Source: Sphingobacterium sp.
GTDB taxonomy: Bacteria; Bacteroidota; Bacteroidia; Sphingobacteriales; Sphingobacteriaceae
Direction of reading: 5' to 3'
Assembly: GCA_029239355.1 (NCBI GenBank)
Contig: JAQZAZ010000032.1
Span: 1-43,339, forward strand
DNA length: 43,339 nt
In this document: positions 24,331 to 33,265 of the stretch, one piece after another
Layout: every line of letters begins with the position of its first letter
How positions within the stretch are numbered: position 1 is the first letter of the stretch
Translations under genes and position numbers: made by a program
Notes under the pieces: model-generated
Seen by the model: only the letters and a program-made list of their open reading frames with translations
Told to the model about the DNA's origin: nothing
Database searches by the model: none

Positions 24331-25911
24331 TCATGGCAGAACGACATAAGTAAATCTACATTTATAACCACCATAATCTAAGCTCTTACGAACTATGTTA
24401 TAGAAAGTAACCTTGCTAAAAAAGGGGATATCTTTTTTTTGGCTTTTACCAATAACAGATACAAATAATACAGTGTAATCACTAGGTTGATATTGTTTTG
24501 GTAAGGCTATTCCATTGTCAGCGACTAAATGTTTATTAAATTCATCCAATATTTTATCATCTTGCTTTAAAATAACACCACTGTAACCGCCTTGTGCAAA
24601 TAAATGGCTCAAGTTGGATGAAGACTTTCCTATCTTAACATGTATAAAAGTATTGGACCCAGCGTCAAACACATCGCAGGCTTCATTTCTATCTCTCCCT
24701 AAACTCCTTCCTCTAGCATCAGCATGTCCCAAATCAAATAAGTGCCCTTGAGCCAAACCGTCACTCAACTCTTTATTATAATCCGATTCTCTAATTTTTG
24801 ATTTTGAGGGTATGGGAAAATTATTCACGACAACTCGAGCATTGAAATAACCATTAACTTCATCATAAAATGACGTCGAAATTTCATACCAACTACCTTC
24901 CGATAAAATATACTTCTGACCATTATAGGATGTTTCCCAGGATAAACACCGATATAGCGGCCAACTCCTTTCTCTATCGCCTTCTTTTATTTCATGAACT
25001 TTAAAGCTATCAAGGTTTTCGAATGTAATTTTCTTTCGCTCATCCTTTCCAATCTCTTTCTTCCAATCTATCATAGATGGCATTTCATATAATTCTTTAC
25101 CAGACAAACGGGTCCGATCTCCGGAACTAAATTTGAAACCTAAGCTTTCTAAATCTTCTCCAAAAAAAACTGGCGGAATAAAATATAGTTCATCCAATTT
25201 CCCCGAATTCAATTCTTTTGCCAGTAGTTTTTGAAGTGCCGCAATTTTCGATTTATCTCGCACCAACGCCATATTATCTATCCATTTATAATCCTTCTGA
25301 TATGCTGTTGATTGATATAATTTATAAGCCACTTTGACAATACCGGCTAACTTTAGAAGAGAATCCGTTCCCTTTGTTACTCGCAAACTATCCCTACCTT
25401 CCAACACTTCGCCTAAGTTCAAATCAGCTGATATTTTACCGACAATCCCACGAAGGATGTCTTTTTCTTTATTGATTTCGAAATCTTCTGGGGTCGTTCC
25501 TTTTACAGCAACCTTCCTTGTTTTTTGGGAATCAAGATCAGGTTTTGTCGTATCAATTTGCCTAATCTCGGTTTTGGGAATTCCATTTATTGCTGCACGA
25601 AGACCAAAATTATATTCCATTTTTGTCATATCTAACAAATGAATACCCATGCCAAGTGGAATAGCAAATAACCTTTCCTTTATTACTATTGTAAGTACTG
25701 CGAATGATGATGAATTTTCAAAATTCTTTGTGCTTACTTCGAATTGTTCATTGAGAAAATATGCCCAATCGGGTGTATTTTTATTACTTTTTTTATAGTA
25801 TACTACAAAATCCTCCTTCTCGACTTCCTGTAGCCTACTTACTTTAAATATATCTTTAGGATTTTTCACATCTTCTTTAACAAGATAAATAGTTGGTTTG
25901 ATCGTTGACAT
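24331..25911 (-). CDS. DUF6119/TIGR04141-family sporadically distributed protein
   Basis: This 526-residue protein matches the DUF6119 (TIGR04141) family in length and order. The N-terminal part has IYLVKEDVKN, then FAVLTIVIKERLFAIPLG with LGMGIHLLDM and the R-rich NGIPK. The middle holds a large alpha/beta region, and the C-terminal part has LFDLGHADARGR, NTFIHVKIGKSS and SHLFAQGGYSGV, characteristic of the family. The function is unknown; the sporadic distribution fits a defence or conflict role. It is 20 nt downstream of the DUF4236 gene and shares its promoter, which carries the island-specific box. Confidence 0.82.
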   Translation of the reverse strand: MSTIKPTIYLVKEDVKNPKDIFKVSRLQEVEKEDFVVYYKKSNKNTPDWAYFLNEQFEVSTKNFENSSSFAVLTIVIKERLFAIPLGMGIHLLDMTKMEYNFGLRAAINGIPKTEIRQIDTTKPDLDSQKTRKVAVKGTTPEDFEINKEKDILRGIVGKISADLNLGEVLEGRDSLRVTKGTDSLLKLAGIVKVAYKLYQSTAYQKDYKWIDNMALVRDKSKIAALQKLLAKELNSGKLDELYFIPPVFFGEDLESLGFKFSSGDRTRLSGKELYEMPSMIDWKKEIGKDERKKITFENLDSFKVHEIKEGDRERSWPLYRCLSWETSYNGQKYILSEGSWYEISTSFYDEVNGYFNARVVVNNFPIPSKSKIRESDYNKELSDGLAQGHLFDLGHADARGRSLGRDRNEACDVFDAGSNTFIHVKIGKSSSNLSHLFAQGGYSGVILKQDDKILDEFNKHLVADNGIALPKQYQPSDYTVLFVSVIGKSQKKDIPFFSKVTFYNIVRKSLDYGGYKCRFTYVVLP

Positions 25912-25931
25912 AAGCTTTTGTATGGATTAAT

Positions 25932-27065
25932 TTATAAATGACTAAGTTGCCTAACAGCATTTTGATAATTTCTAAAAGCATCACCAAAGGCTTCGGTTAC
26001 TTCATAATTACTAAACTGGTATTCTTCATTGACACCTGTAGCAGTTCTTATTTTGAGTTCACCATAACGTACTACTGGGATCTGATAGTTTCCTTTAAAT
26101 CGTCTATCACGGCTACCATTTCTGTTGACCTTAGCCCAGGTTTGATCAATTACCCTAGAGTCCAAGGGCACACCTTGTGTCTCGGTAAACCTCACATAGC
26201 TTTGTAGCAAATCAATTTCATCCAATCCGATGACAGCAAAGTTCGTAGCCTTACTGTACATCACAATAAAACCAGGATAGATATACAGATCGGCTCCATT
26301 AGCATTTTGGAAATACAATGCCTGTATATTCGACTTAAACTCTGGAATTGATTTCAGCCCAAAATGGACGATAGTCCTTTTGACAACAGTACTTGCTGAT
26401 GAGCGGGTAATAGCCCGATCTTGATAATGAGCACTAGTGACATCCCAAATTTTGCGGCATTTAGTCAGATTCACAAAAGCAGCGGCAAGTGCATCATACT
26501 TTTGCTTGAGCTCTAGATCAAACTCAATGGCCAAGTCTACATAAGAAGAGTCAATCTGTTCCTTAGTCTGCTTAATGGCTTCCTGCTGTGCTATCAAATC
26601 AATAGATAAACGCTCAGGAATATCTTTTTTGATCAAACCATAGATCAACATATAGCTCATTACCTTTTTGGCTTTAGTGGCCGTCAAGGCTAATTTAATT
26701 TTTGACAGGTCTTTTTTTAGAGACACACGTTGCTCTCTTGCCAATAAAATCGCTTCCTTGATACCTTGCATACCCTGGCTAGTAATTTCATGAATATCTG
26801 CACTATAAATATTTCCCCTGTCATTATCGATGGGGATAGCAGGAACCGGTAAAGATGGATCAGGCGAATAGGATGAATTTCTTCCGGATAGCCGTTGCCT
26901 GTTAGAAATCCCCAATCCAGGTACACTGGTATTCAAATAGCTACCTGAATTTCCAATTGTCATATTCAATCCCCTTACTCCGATTGACGTAGAAATCCCA
27001 CTCCTGCTAAAATTTAGATGAACTCCCGGGATAATCTTTATTCGTCTTCTAAAACTCCATGCCAT
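25932..27065 (-). CDS. DUF4236-domain protein
   Basis: The first ~55 residues are a typical DUF4236 domain: WSFRRRIKIIPGVHLNFSRS, then GISTSIGVRGLNMTIG and PGLGIS. A helical middle part follows (residues about 90-210, with many Lys/Gln), then a C-terminal region of mixed structure ending in AFRNYQNAVRQLSHL. The domain is common at the N-terminus of bacterial proteins of unknown role, often in membrane or defence contexts. No membrane helix is visible. It heads a two-gene unit with the DUF6119 gene, and its promoter at 27106-27150 is one of five boxed promoters. Confidence 0.8.
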   Translation of the reverse strand: MAWSFRRRIKIIPGVHLNFSRSGISTSIGVRGLNMTIGNSGSYLNTSVPGLGISNRQRLSGRNSSYSPDPSLPVPAIPIDNDRGNIYSADIHEITSQGMQGIKEAILLAREQRVSLKKDLSKIKLALTATKAKKVMSYMLIYGLIKKDIPERLSIDLIAQQEAIKQTKEQIDSSYVDLAIEFDLELKQKYDALAAAFVNLTKCRKIWDVTSAHYQDRAITRSSASTVVKRTIVHFGLKSIPEFKSNIQALYFQNANGADLYIYPGFIVMYSKATNFAVIGLDEIDLLQSYVRFTETQGVPLDSRVIDQTWAKVNRNGSRDRRFKGNYQIPVVRYGELKIRTATGVNEEYQFSNYEVTEAFGDAFRNYQNAVRQLSHL

Positions 27066-27105
27066 ATCTGTTTCTATTTATTTGTTTTTCAGTTAATAAT
27101 CAACA

Positions 27106-27150
27106 CTAAATTATACCGATAAGCTTATCTATTTTTACGGTTTCCCGTAA
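27106..27150 (-). promoter_or_regulatory. boxed promoter P3 for the DUF4236-DUF6119 unit
   Basis: On the minus strand TTACGGGAAACCGTAA (27150-27135) is followed, after exactly 22 nt counted from the CCGTA core, by TAATTTAG (27113-27106), a -7 element with one mismatch. No TTTG lies at the -33 position. A GATAAGCTTATC palindrome (27118-27129) sits between box and -7 and is unique to this site. The unit starts 40 nt downstream at 27065. Confidence 0.72.
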
Positions 27151-27250
27151 CTGAGGTCATTATATTCCGTAGGTCGTTTAGTTGGGTTTATTATATAATT
27201 CAAAAGCCCAGAAGATATTCTAGGCTTCTAAAAGATATCGTCAAACTACA

Positions 27251-28300
27251 TCAATAATTCACTATCGTTTCGACAATTTGGTCTGAGTATTTATAAATGT
27301 CATCTAAGGAATCTAAATCGTATTTGGTTTCCTTTTTCTCCTTATCAAACAAACCAATACGTAATCGATTTGGCGTAAAATAAAAACGACAAATGGGCTT
27401 TCGGTTATTATCGTCGAGCAGAATACCGCAATAGGATTGATTGTCCCGCATAAACACTCTTCCTATCTCAATTTCCTTCCGTAAGATGGATTTAATGATC
27501 AAGAACCCTTCAATCTCCTCTTCGGTAGTAACGATCACCGCATCTGGTTCTACCGGCGCAATTGCAGCATTCTTTTCTTCAGCTTCAGTTTCTTTTTTGA
27601 GCGCACTTTTAAGTCGCTCAGCAATCTGATCATTGACAATCTGTGTAAAAACACGTTTGACCAATGGTGTAAACTGCTCCAAAACCTTTGCTGTAACAAC
27701 ACTTGGATAAGCTTGCTTCGCAAAAAAACGAACGAAATCATCGCTAGGGTTTTGCATTTCGCCCATTGCTAAAATCGTCAATTCGTTAAAATATTTTAAT
27801 TCGCTAGCAACACTCGATATGCTTTCGAGATCAAATTCGGTCTTATGAAATTTGCGTAATTCGGATACTTCATTGTCTTTGATATCCATAATCTTGAACT
27901 CGAAAAATGGCTTTTCATCCATCTTATTTGGTGTCACGAGATCAGTATAAAAACGATACTCTACGCCATTGGTCAACAATCCAAACTTTGCTTCGGTCGT
28001 ATGGAAGTAACGGAACAGTTGTGAATTGTGCGGGTCAAGCCCATCGGCGAAATGTTTGCATTCTATTAAGATAACGGGTTTGTCTTCACGTAATATCGCA
28101 TAGTCTACCTTCTCTCCTTTCTTAATTCCGATATCGGCAATAAACTCAGGCTGCACCTCAAATGGATCAAACACGTCGTATCCCAATATCTTCAAAAACG
28201 GCATCACCAAGGATGTCTTTGTAGCTTCCTCTGTTTTGATCTGTGGTAAAAGTCGGTCAACGCGCTTGGCAAATTGACGAATCTCATCTTTAAAATCCAT
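27251..28300 (-). CDS. HsdR N-terminal-domain (type I restriction R-like) protein without a helicase
   Basis: The ATG at 28300 (MDFKDEIRQFAKRVD) is chosen; the frame continues upstream but runs into the preceding gene. The 349-residue product has the HsdR_N nuclease core: TKTSLVMPFLKILGYDVFDP, VDYAILREDKPVILIECKHF (the D...ExK catalytic set), NSQLFRYFHTTEAKFGLLT and NGVEYRFYTD. A helical middle and a beta-rich C-terminal domain (RRVFMRDNQSYCGILLDDN-like) follow. No helicase domain or methylase is present, so it is a solitary nuclease-like protein, possibly a nucleic-acid stress or defence effector. It is 34 nt after the CRGL-motif gene. Confidence 0.84.
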   Translation of the reverse strand: MDFKDEIRQFAKRVDRLLPQIKTEEATKTSLVMPFLKILGYDVFDPFEVQPEFIADIGIKKGEKVDYAILREDKPVILIECKHFADGLDPHNSQLFRYFHTTEAKFGLLTNGVEYRFYTDLVTPNKMDEKPFFEFKIMDIKDNEVSELRKFHKTEFDLESISSVASELKYFNELTILAMGEMQNPSDDFVRFFAKQAYPSVVTAKVLEQFTPLVKRVFTQIVNDQIAERLKSALKKETEAEEKNAAIAPVEPDAVIVTTEEEIEGFLIIKSILRKEIEIGRVFMRDNQSYCGILLDDNNRKPICRFYFTPNRLRIGLFDKEKKETKYDLDSLDDIYKYSDQIVETIVNY

Positions 28301-28334
28301 AATAAAATAGTTTTGTTTGTAATAAATGGCTTCT

Positions 28335-28571
28335 TTAATCTTCCCAACCACAGAGGGTCTTCCCTTCTTTCTGTGCTTGCTCCCGTGTAGTCTTGATGGT
28401 TTTGGCACTGCATGACCGTAATCCTCTACAGTTTTCATTGAGGTGATATCGCTTTCCTTTGCCACTACCACAAACGTATACTGTATTCTTATCTGGACTT
28501 TCTTTCACTAGCGAAGCTGTGGTACCATCAAACCGCAACAGGAAGATGATTAATAGGCTTATCAATTTCAT
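28335..28571 (-). CDS. small secreted protein with YHxxxxCRGL motif
   Basis: This 78-residue product has a signal peptide (MKLISLLIIFLLRF) and a short mature part: VYVCGSGKGKRYHLNENCRGL, then a basic patch and KEGKTLCGWED. The four cysteines and histidine resemble a small domain of unknown role found near nucleases in Bacteroidota; zinc or disulfide binding is likely. It lies 67 nt downstream of the secreted nuclease gene and starts 7 nt after the -7 element of its own boxed promoter, which would give an almost leaderless mRNA. Confidence 0.75.
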   Translation of the reverse strand: MKLISLLIIFLLRFDGTTASLVKESPDKNTVYVCGSGKGKRYHLNENCRGLRSCSAKTIKTTREQAQKEGKTLCGWED

Positions 28572-28578
28572 AATACAT

Positions 28579-28622
28579 CAAAAGTAAAAGAATCTGATCG
28601 TCTTATTTTACGGTTTCCCGTA
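28579..28622 (-). promoter_or_regulatory. boxed promoter P2 for the CRGL/HsdR-N unit
   Basis: TACGGGAAACCGTA (28622-28609 on the minus strand) is followed after exactly 22 nt by TACTTTTG (28586-28579), a perfect -7 consensus. The start codon of the next gene is only 7 nt further on. The box replaces a normal -33 element. Confidence 0.78.
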
Positions 28623-28638
28623 TCCTCGCCATCAAAAA

Positions 28639-29217
28639 TCAATAAGCCCAAAGTCCCCGGTTGTCGACCCTAGCTTCATGTTGGAGCTTCACAAATAGGT
28701 CGCTATATTTGACGTTTGGTGGATAGGTATCCACCATAGCAAGTCCTCCTTTCACCAACTCTGCATTCAAAAAGGTACCATCTGTTAAATAGATATAAGC
28801 AAGCACCCGCTGATATCTGTCCTTTTTCTGAACATCTAATTCAAGCTTGACCCATTTATTCTCGGTCAACTTTTTGACGTACTCTTTAGCTTCCTTTGCA
28901 TAGGGGCCTTTCAGTTTACCGCGCGAATTACGTGTCTCAGGAGCATCAACACCAATAAACCGTACTTTAAACCTTTCGTTACCATTATCCACCCAAAACG
29001 TATCTCCATCAATCACCTTCGTCACATAAACTTCTCCCCGTTTCCACCGTCTGACTTTCTCTGAATTGAGGGGATCGCTAGGCTTTGCTTTCCCAGAGGC
29101 ACTAACAAAATGTTGTTGATTGACCTCTGTTGTCGGTTCACTTCCGCAATTAATAAATAAAGGCAATATGACAAACATGATTTGCCATCTTTGTCTAAAT
29201 CTAACTAGCTGTTTCAT
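28639..29217 (-). CDS. secreted thermonuclease (SNase-like) lipoprotein
   Basis: This 192-residue protein has a signal with a lipobox-like end (PLFINC, Cys near residue 24) and a staphylococcal-nuclease domain. Catalytic positions are visible: KVRFIGVDAPET supplies the first Arg, Asp and Glu, and DRYQRVLAYIYL supplies the second Arg. GVITKVIDGDTFWV-like VYVTKVIDGDTF begins the OB fold. It should cut DNA or RNA in the periplasm or outside the cell. The gene is the last of the long ter operon; its ATG overlaps the TerC stop by one base (TAATG). Confidence 0.92.
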   Translation of the reverse strand: MKQLVRFRQRWQIMFVILPLFINCGSEPTTEVNQQHFVSASGKAKPSDPLNSEKVRRWKRGEVYVTKVIDGDTFWVDNGNERFKVRFIGVDAPETRNSRGKLKGPYAKEAKEYVKKLTENKWVKLELDVQKKDRYQRVLAYIYLTDGTFLNAELVKGGLAMVDTYPPNVKYSDLFVKLQHEARVDNRGLWAY

Positions 29218-30254
29218 TATGCCGATATCTTTTCATCTGCTTCCTTTTCAGGAAATAGGATGGATACCAAAACAGATAAAATAAGAATCCCCCCTACAAT
29301 GCCCAAAGAAACTGGAGAAGGGATATGATACCAAGGTGATATAATCATTTTAATACCAATAAAGGTTAAAATAATTGAAAGACCATATGGTAATTTGCTG
29401 AACATATGTATAAAGTTGGATAAAAGAAAATACAATGAACGGAGTCCGAGTATAGCGAAGATGTTGGATGTATAAAGAATAAAAGGATCCTTAGAAATGG
29501 CGAAGATCGCAGGAATAGAGTCAACAGCAAACAAGACATCAGTAAATTCAATCACAGCTACAACGACCAAAAGCGGTGTCGCAAGTTTCATCCCGTTCTG
29601 AACAGTAAAAAACTTTCCTTGATCATAATTATCAGATACCTTCCAGAATTTCTTCACCAATCGCGCACCTGCTGTTTCGCTAAAATCCTCATCTTCATCG
29701 TCATCTCCACTTCCCCAAGATTTGATCCCTGCAAAAATTAGAAACAAACCAAAGGCTGTCAACACAAGATTGATATTCCAAGGTAGAGCGGTCACACCAA
29801 AGAAATCCAGTATCGGATTAAGATATGTCAAATTAATTAGGCCTACGCCTGCAAAGATGAAGATCGCCCGAAAGAGCAATGCGCCCAAAATCCCCCAGAA
29901 CAGTACTTTGTGATGTAATTCCCGTGGCACTTTGAAGTAAGAAAACACCAAGATAAACACAAATAAATTATCTACTGACAAAGCCTTTTCAATCCAGTAA
30001 GCTGCCTGAAACTGGGTAAACTTTTCTATTGCAGTGGCATGCCCTCCAGCATCCTGATTAAATACATAATAGACAACACCGGAGAAAATCATTGCCAACG
30101 AAATCCAAACCACTGTCCATATAGTCGCTTCTTTGGAAGAAACAATATGGCTCTTTTTGTTGAAAACACCCAAATCCAGTAACAGCATAATAATGACTGT
30201 CAACCCAAATCCCCAGATTAGACCGGGATGTAATTGTAAAATACTTTGTTCCAT
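29217..30254 (-). CDS. terC: TerC-family integral membrane protein
   Basis: This 345-residue membrane protein has nine to ten transmembrane helices and the TerC marks: an early acidic helix with LLLDLGVFNK, EKALSVDNLFVFILVFSYF, FTDVLFAVDSIPAIFAIS and FAILGLRSLYFLLSNF. TerC/Alx proteins are linked to metal-ion (manganese) homeostasis at the membrane and to tellurite resistance. The protein is complete. It lies 9 nt after the kinase-like gene and overlaps the nuclease gene, so it is inside the ter operon. Confidence 0.95.
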   Translation of the reverse strand: MEQSILQLHPGLIWGFGLTVIIMLLLDLGVFNKKSHIVSSKEATIWTVVWISLAMIFSGVVYYVFNQDAGGHATAIEKFTQFQAAYWIEKALSVDNLFVFILVFSYFKVPRELHHKVLFWGILGALLFRAIFIFAGVGLINLTYLNPILDFFGVTALPWNINLVLTAFGLFLIFAGIKSWGSGDDDEDEDFSETAGARLVKKFWKVSDNYDQGKFFTVQNGMKLATPLLVVVAVIEFTDVLFAVDSIPAIFAISKDPFILYTSNIFAILGLRSLYFLLSNFIHMFSKLPYGLSIILTFIGIKMIISPWYHIPSPVSLGIVGGILILSVLVSILFPEKEADEKISA

Positions 30255-30263
30255 TTTATTTAA

Positions 30264-31775
30264 TTATTGATTAGTAATCGTGATGTATAATAGCCTTCCT
30301 CCCTCTTCATTGGACAATAAAATCTTCTTACCATTAGTAAGTTCTACCATTGAATTTGGAGGAATATCATTTTGCTCTGTCAGATCTTTCATTCCTTGAA
30401 GATTTTGATTGACCAGCATCCATTTATTTTGATGGAAAGTAAAGTACCCGACGGGTTTCTTATCCTCAGTTGTAAGGCTTTCGTTCCTTATCACTTTGCG
30501 GGATACATGCCATTTAAAAAGATATTGGTTGTGATAAACCATTAACCGATGCCCTTCGGGTTTCCACACAGTGTCTTTAAATTTAAAATAGAGATCGATG
30601 ACTGGAAGACTTCCTTTGTGCGCTGTGCCACAGAATGGACAGATAGGTTTGGTAGAATTATCAAATACGTACCACTTCTCCTCACATTGTGGATTACTGC
30701 AAGGCTGAATCAAATCGACTGTTTTCAACAACGCGGTCTCCCACTCGTTGGCAATGGGACGTAGCATAGGGGCGTGCAGCCCATCGATAAAAGCTCGCTT
30801 AAACAGATGGGTCAGATAAGGTCCCGTTTTTGTATAGGAAAGCTTATTTGGGTTTCCCCAGAAAGTTTCCCATTTTCTCAGCTGATCGGTCTTAACAGCA
30901 TTCATCCGATCAGTAGGATGCTCAACAAACAGGGCTTTCTCTCCCATCGCCATTAATTCATCTTTCTCGGCATCGAGATCCCAAATCTTACCACCCCGCA
31001 ATGGGTGCCGTCGCAATAAATACATATAAATCAGTACTGCCAAGGCATGGAGATCTGTCTTTTGATTAGGTAGTACCCGATCTGGATCATTATGTTTTAG
31101 GTGTTTGGTCTTTAATACCTCTGGGGCAATAAAATCGGCTGTACCAATCACCTCAGGGGGGTATAATCCAGGGACAACCAAACCATCCAAATCAATGATA
31201 TTGGCAGACTTGGTAACTGGATCGATCAGTACATTGTTATAGGATAGATCAGAATGTGCAAGTCCCATCTGATGCATTTTCTTGATACCCCGACAAATAT
31301 TAATAGCAATCTGAAAATAACTCAGCCAATCGCCTAATTCAGATTTATCCAAGGCGAGTGGATATTGTTGATTGCGAAAGGATGGTGCAGTAAACCATTT
31401 CCCAACTTTCTCCCCTCCTTTTATCATCGCATTAGCACGATAACCCTTTACAAAGAAAAATTTGGAGTCATAGATAGGTACAATGACGCCAGTCTTGTCA
31501 TCCTGCTCTACCGCATCATAAGGCCAACGGTAGATTTCCTGCAAGAAATAATCACCTGAGCTACCATTCTTAATATTGTCTAAGTATAAAGTGACAATAC
31601 GCTTTATCCGATCCCGTTGATTGAAGTCAAGTGCGGTTCGAAAAAAAGCAACCACGTACTTTCTATTAGGTGCGAAATAGACATCCTTAACACCTCCTTG
31701 TTTGGGGCTGCCGTCATCTATGTACTTGTAAGTCCGAGACGGGTCAATAATGGATTTTATAGTTATCGTCTTCAT
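30264..31775 (-). CDS. atypical protein-kinase-like protein of the TerY-P triad
   Basis: The 503-residue protein has a kinase fold: KQGGVKDVYFAPNRKYVVAF as the ATP-binding strands, a catalytic loop HSDLSYNNVLID, DLDG in place of DFG, and TADFIAPEVL as the APE region. The usual VAIK lysine is replaced by a hydrophobic residue (VVAFFR), so activity may be altered. A zinc ribbon (CSNPQCEEKWY with ICPFCG) and a C-terminal FHA-like beta domain follow. In Ter systems, TerY VWA proteins, a PP2C phosphatase and a kinase form a phosphorylation triad; all three types are present here, adjacent to one another. Confidence 0.85.
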   Translation of the reverse strand: MKTITIKSIIDPSRTYKYIDDGSPKQGGVKDVYFAPNRKYVVAFFRTALDFNQRDRIKRIVTLYLDNIKNGSSGDYFLQEIYRWPYDAVEQDDKTGVIVPIYDSKFFFVKGYRANAMIKGGEKVGKWFTAPSFRNQQYPLALDKSELGDWLSYFQIAINICRGIKKMHQMGLAHSDLSYNNVLIDPVTKSANIIDLDGLVVPGLYPPEVIGTADFIAPEVLKTKHLKHNDPDRVLPNQKTDLHALAVLIYMYLLRRHPLRGGKIWDLDAEKDELMAMGEKALFVEHPTDRMNAVKTDQLRKWETFWGNPNKLSYTKTGPYLTHLFKRAFIDGLHAPMLRPIANEWETALLKTVDLIQPCSNPQCEEKWYVFDNSTKPICPFCGTAHKGSLPVIDLYFKFKDTVWKPEGHRLMVYHNQYLFKWHVSRKVIRNESLTTEDKKPVGYFTFHQNKWMLVNQNLQGMKDLTEQNDIPPNSMVELTNGKKILLSNEEGGRLLYITITNQ

Positions 31776-31778
31776 CGG

Positions 31779-33263
31779 TTAATAGATTATGGCTAGTGTT
31801 CTGTCGTCATGATTGCCTTTGCTCCAGAAGTCAAGCCAGGTCAATAACTGATCCTTAATATGTTCATCTGCCACAAAATCTACCTTTGTACCGTCTTCAT
31901 TTTGCCCACCTAGATCTTGTAGAAAGGTATTCCAGGTTCCTTTATCTTCCAGTTTGTTTTCTGTAATAAATTTGGCATCATAGATCCCATCCGTCATCAA
32001 TATCAATTTTGAAAAATCATCAAATCTATTGATCGCAAATCGTAATGGCATATCAGTGTGACTGAAGATCTCTGGCATGGTAATAAAGCGGGTGCCCCCA
32101 CCAAACTCACCGATATCGAGTATATTGAGTAAACGCACTTCCTCTAGATCGCCTATGACAACATTGATTGGGCAATCGCCGACACCAAATGTCAGGATCA
32201 CATAGCCAAAATCAAATTTTTTGACAAGTGCAAAAATCAATGTGGTATTGAGATCTTTCAATAGAATATCTTCCTGTTTGGCAAACTCCACTAGCTTTGC
32301 ATGTACATCGCGAACAGATTTGTAAAGGATATTGATGATCGAAGATTTGACCTTGAGCGAACACTCTTCTGCGGTCATTTCGGCTTTAACAACCTCTTCA
32401 ATTGGCTCATCGGTAATATTTGTTGTGGCTTCAGAAACAGGTTGATCATCTTTTGGTGAAAGCGGAACTGCTTCAGCAAGTGCAGGAGTATAGTAAGCCA
32501 AGCATAAATCGTTTAATTCATGTAGAAGAACCTCGTTATCAAAAGTCTTAACAAGATACTCTGTAGCTATTTTTGAGCCTTGCCGGGAAAATTTAGCCGA
32601 ACCGGCTCCGTCCGCAACGGCCACGACAGACCAGGCTTCGGGTAGTGCAGACATATAAAAATGATCATCCCGAAAAGACCCTTCGTGTGCATGGGAGCGC
32701 CCTCTTTGTGAGGCAATAACTATCTGCTTGTCAAGAAAAGCTCCGGCATATTTATCACTGTCAGCTTTGGCGTATAGATCATTTTGATTGCTCGGTCTAT
32801 TCAACCATAGATCTTTAGGATCAGCATTGACAATAAATGGAATGATCTTAATGTCTTCTGTTGGATTTTCTTCCAAGGTATTAATAAAAACCAAGTGCAA
32901 ATCTACCGTAAGTGCTATGTTTGGCACTCCACAGATACTCGAAGTCTCAGGATCAAAGGTTAAACCAGCTTTATCCAGATTTTTGATCTTTTGGATGCGA
33001 ATATTGGAAAATTGAGCTAGGTCAAAACTATACCCATAATGTTTTTTCGCATTAGCATTAGGAATGACCAGCTGAGCTTCTTTAAATTCTTCCTTTTCTC
33101 TATACATTTGAAATATCGCTATTATCTGCTGTTTTGATGAATAAATATCCTTGGTCAATGCATTGATCTTCGCATTGTGCATAAGTTTGGCCAGAGTATT
33201 ATCAACGACCTTGTTCTGCTGCACGCTAAATTCGTCCAGCAGTTGTTTTAAAATTGTTTCCAC
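31779..33263 (-). CDS. PP2C-family protein phosphatase of the TerY-P triad
   Basis: This 494-residue protein has an N-terminal extension of about 180 residues (helices, then an Ig-like part with TSSICGVPNIAL), followed by a PP2C domain. Metal-binding motifs are VVAVADGAGSAKFSRQGSKI, FGVGDCPINVV and LILMTDGIYDAKF; a final NHDDRTLAIIY matches the usual DNxT. It should remove phosphate from partners phosphorylated by the adjacent kinase-like protein or bound by the VWA proteins. Genes on both sides are 2-3 nt away. Confidence 0.9.
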   Translation of the reverse strand: METILKQLLDEFSVQQNKVVDNTLAKLMHNAKINALTKDIYSSKQQIIAIFQMYREKEEFKEAQLVIPNANAKKHYGYSFDLAQFSNIRIQKIKNLDKAGLTFDPETSSICGVPNIALTVDLHLVFINTLEENPTEDIKIIPFIVNADPKDLWLNRPSNQNDLYAKADSDKYAGAFLDKQIVIASQRGRSHAHEGSFRDDHFYMSALPEAWSVVAVADGAGSAKFSRQGSKIATEYLVKTFDNEVLLHELNDLCLAYYTPALAEAVPLSPKDDQPVSEATTNITDEPIEEVVKAEMTAEECSLKVKSSIINILYKSVRDVHAKLVEFAKQEDILLKDLNTTLIFALVKKFDFGYVILTFGVGDCPINVVIGDLEEVRLLNILDIGEFGGGTRFITMPEIFSHTDMPLRFAINRFDDFSKLILMTDGIYDAKFITENKLEDKGTWNTFLQDLGGQNEDGTKVDFVADEHIKDQLLTWLDFWSKGNHDDRTLAIIY

Positions 33264-33265
33264 GA

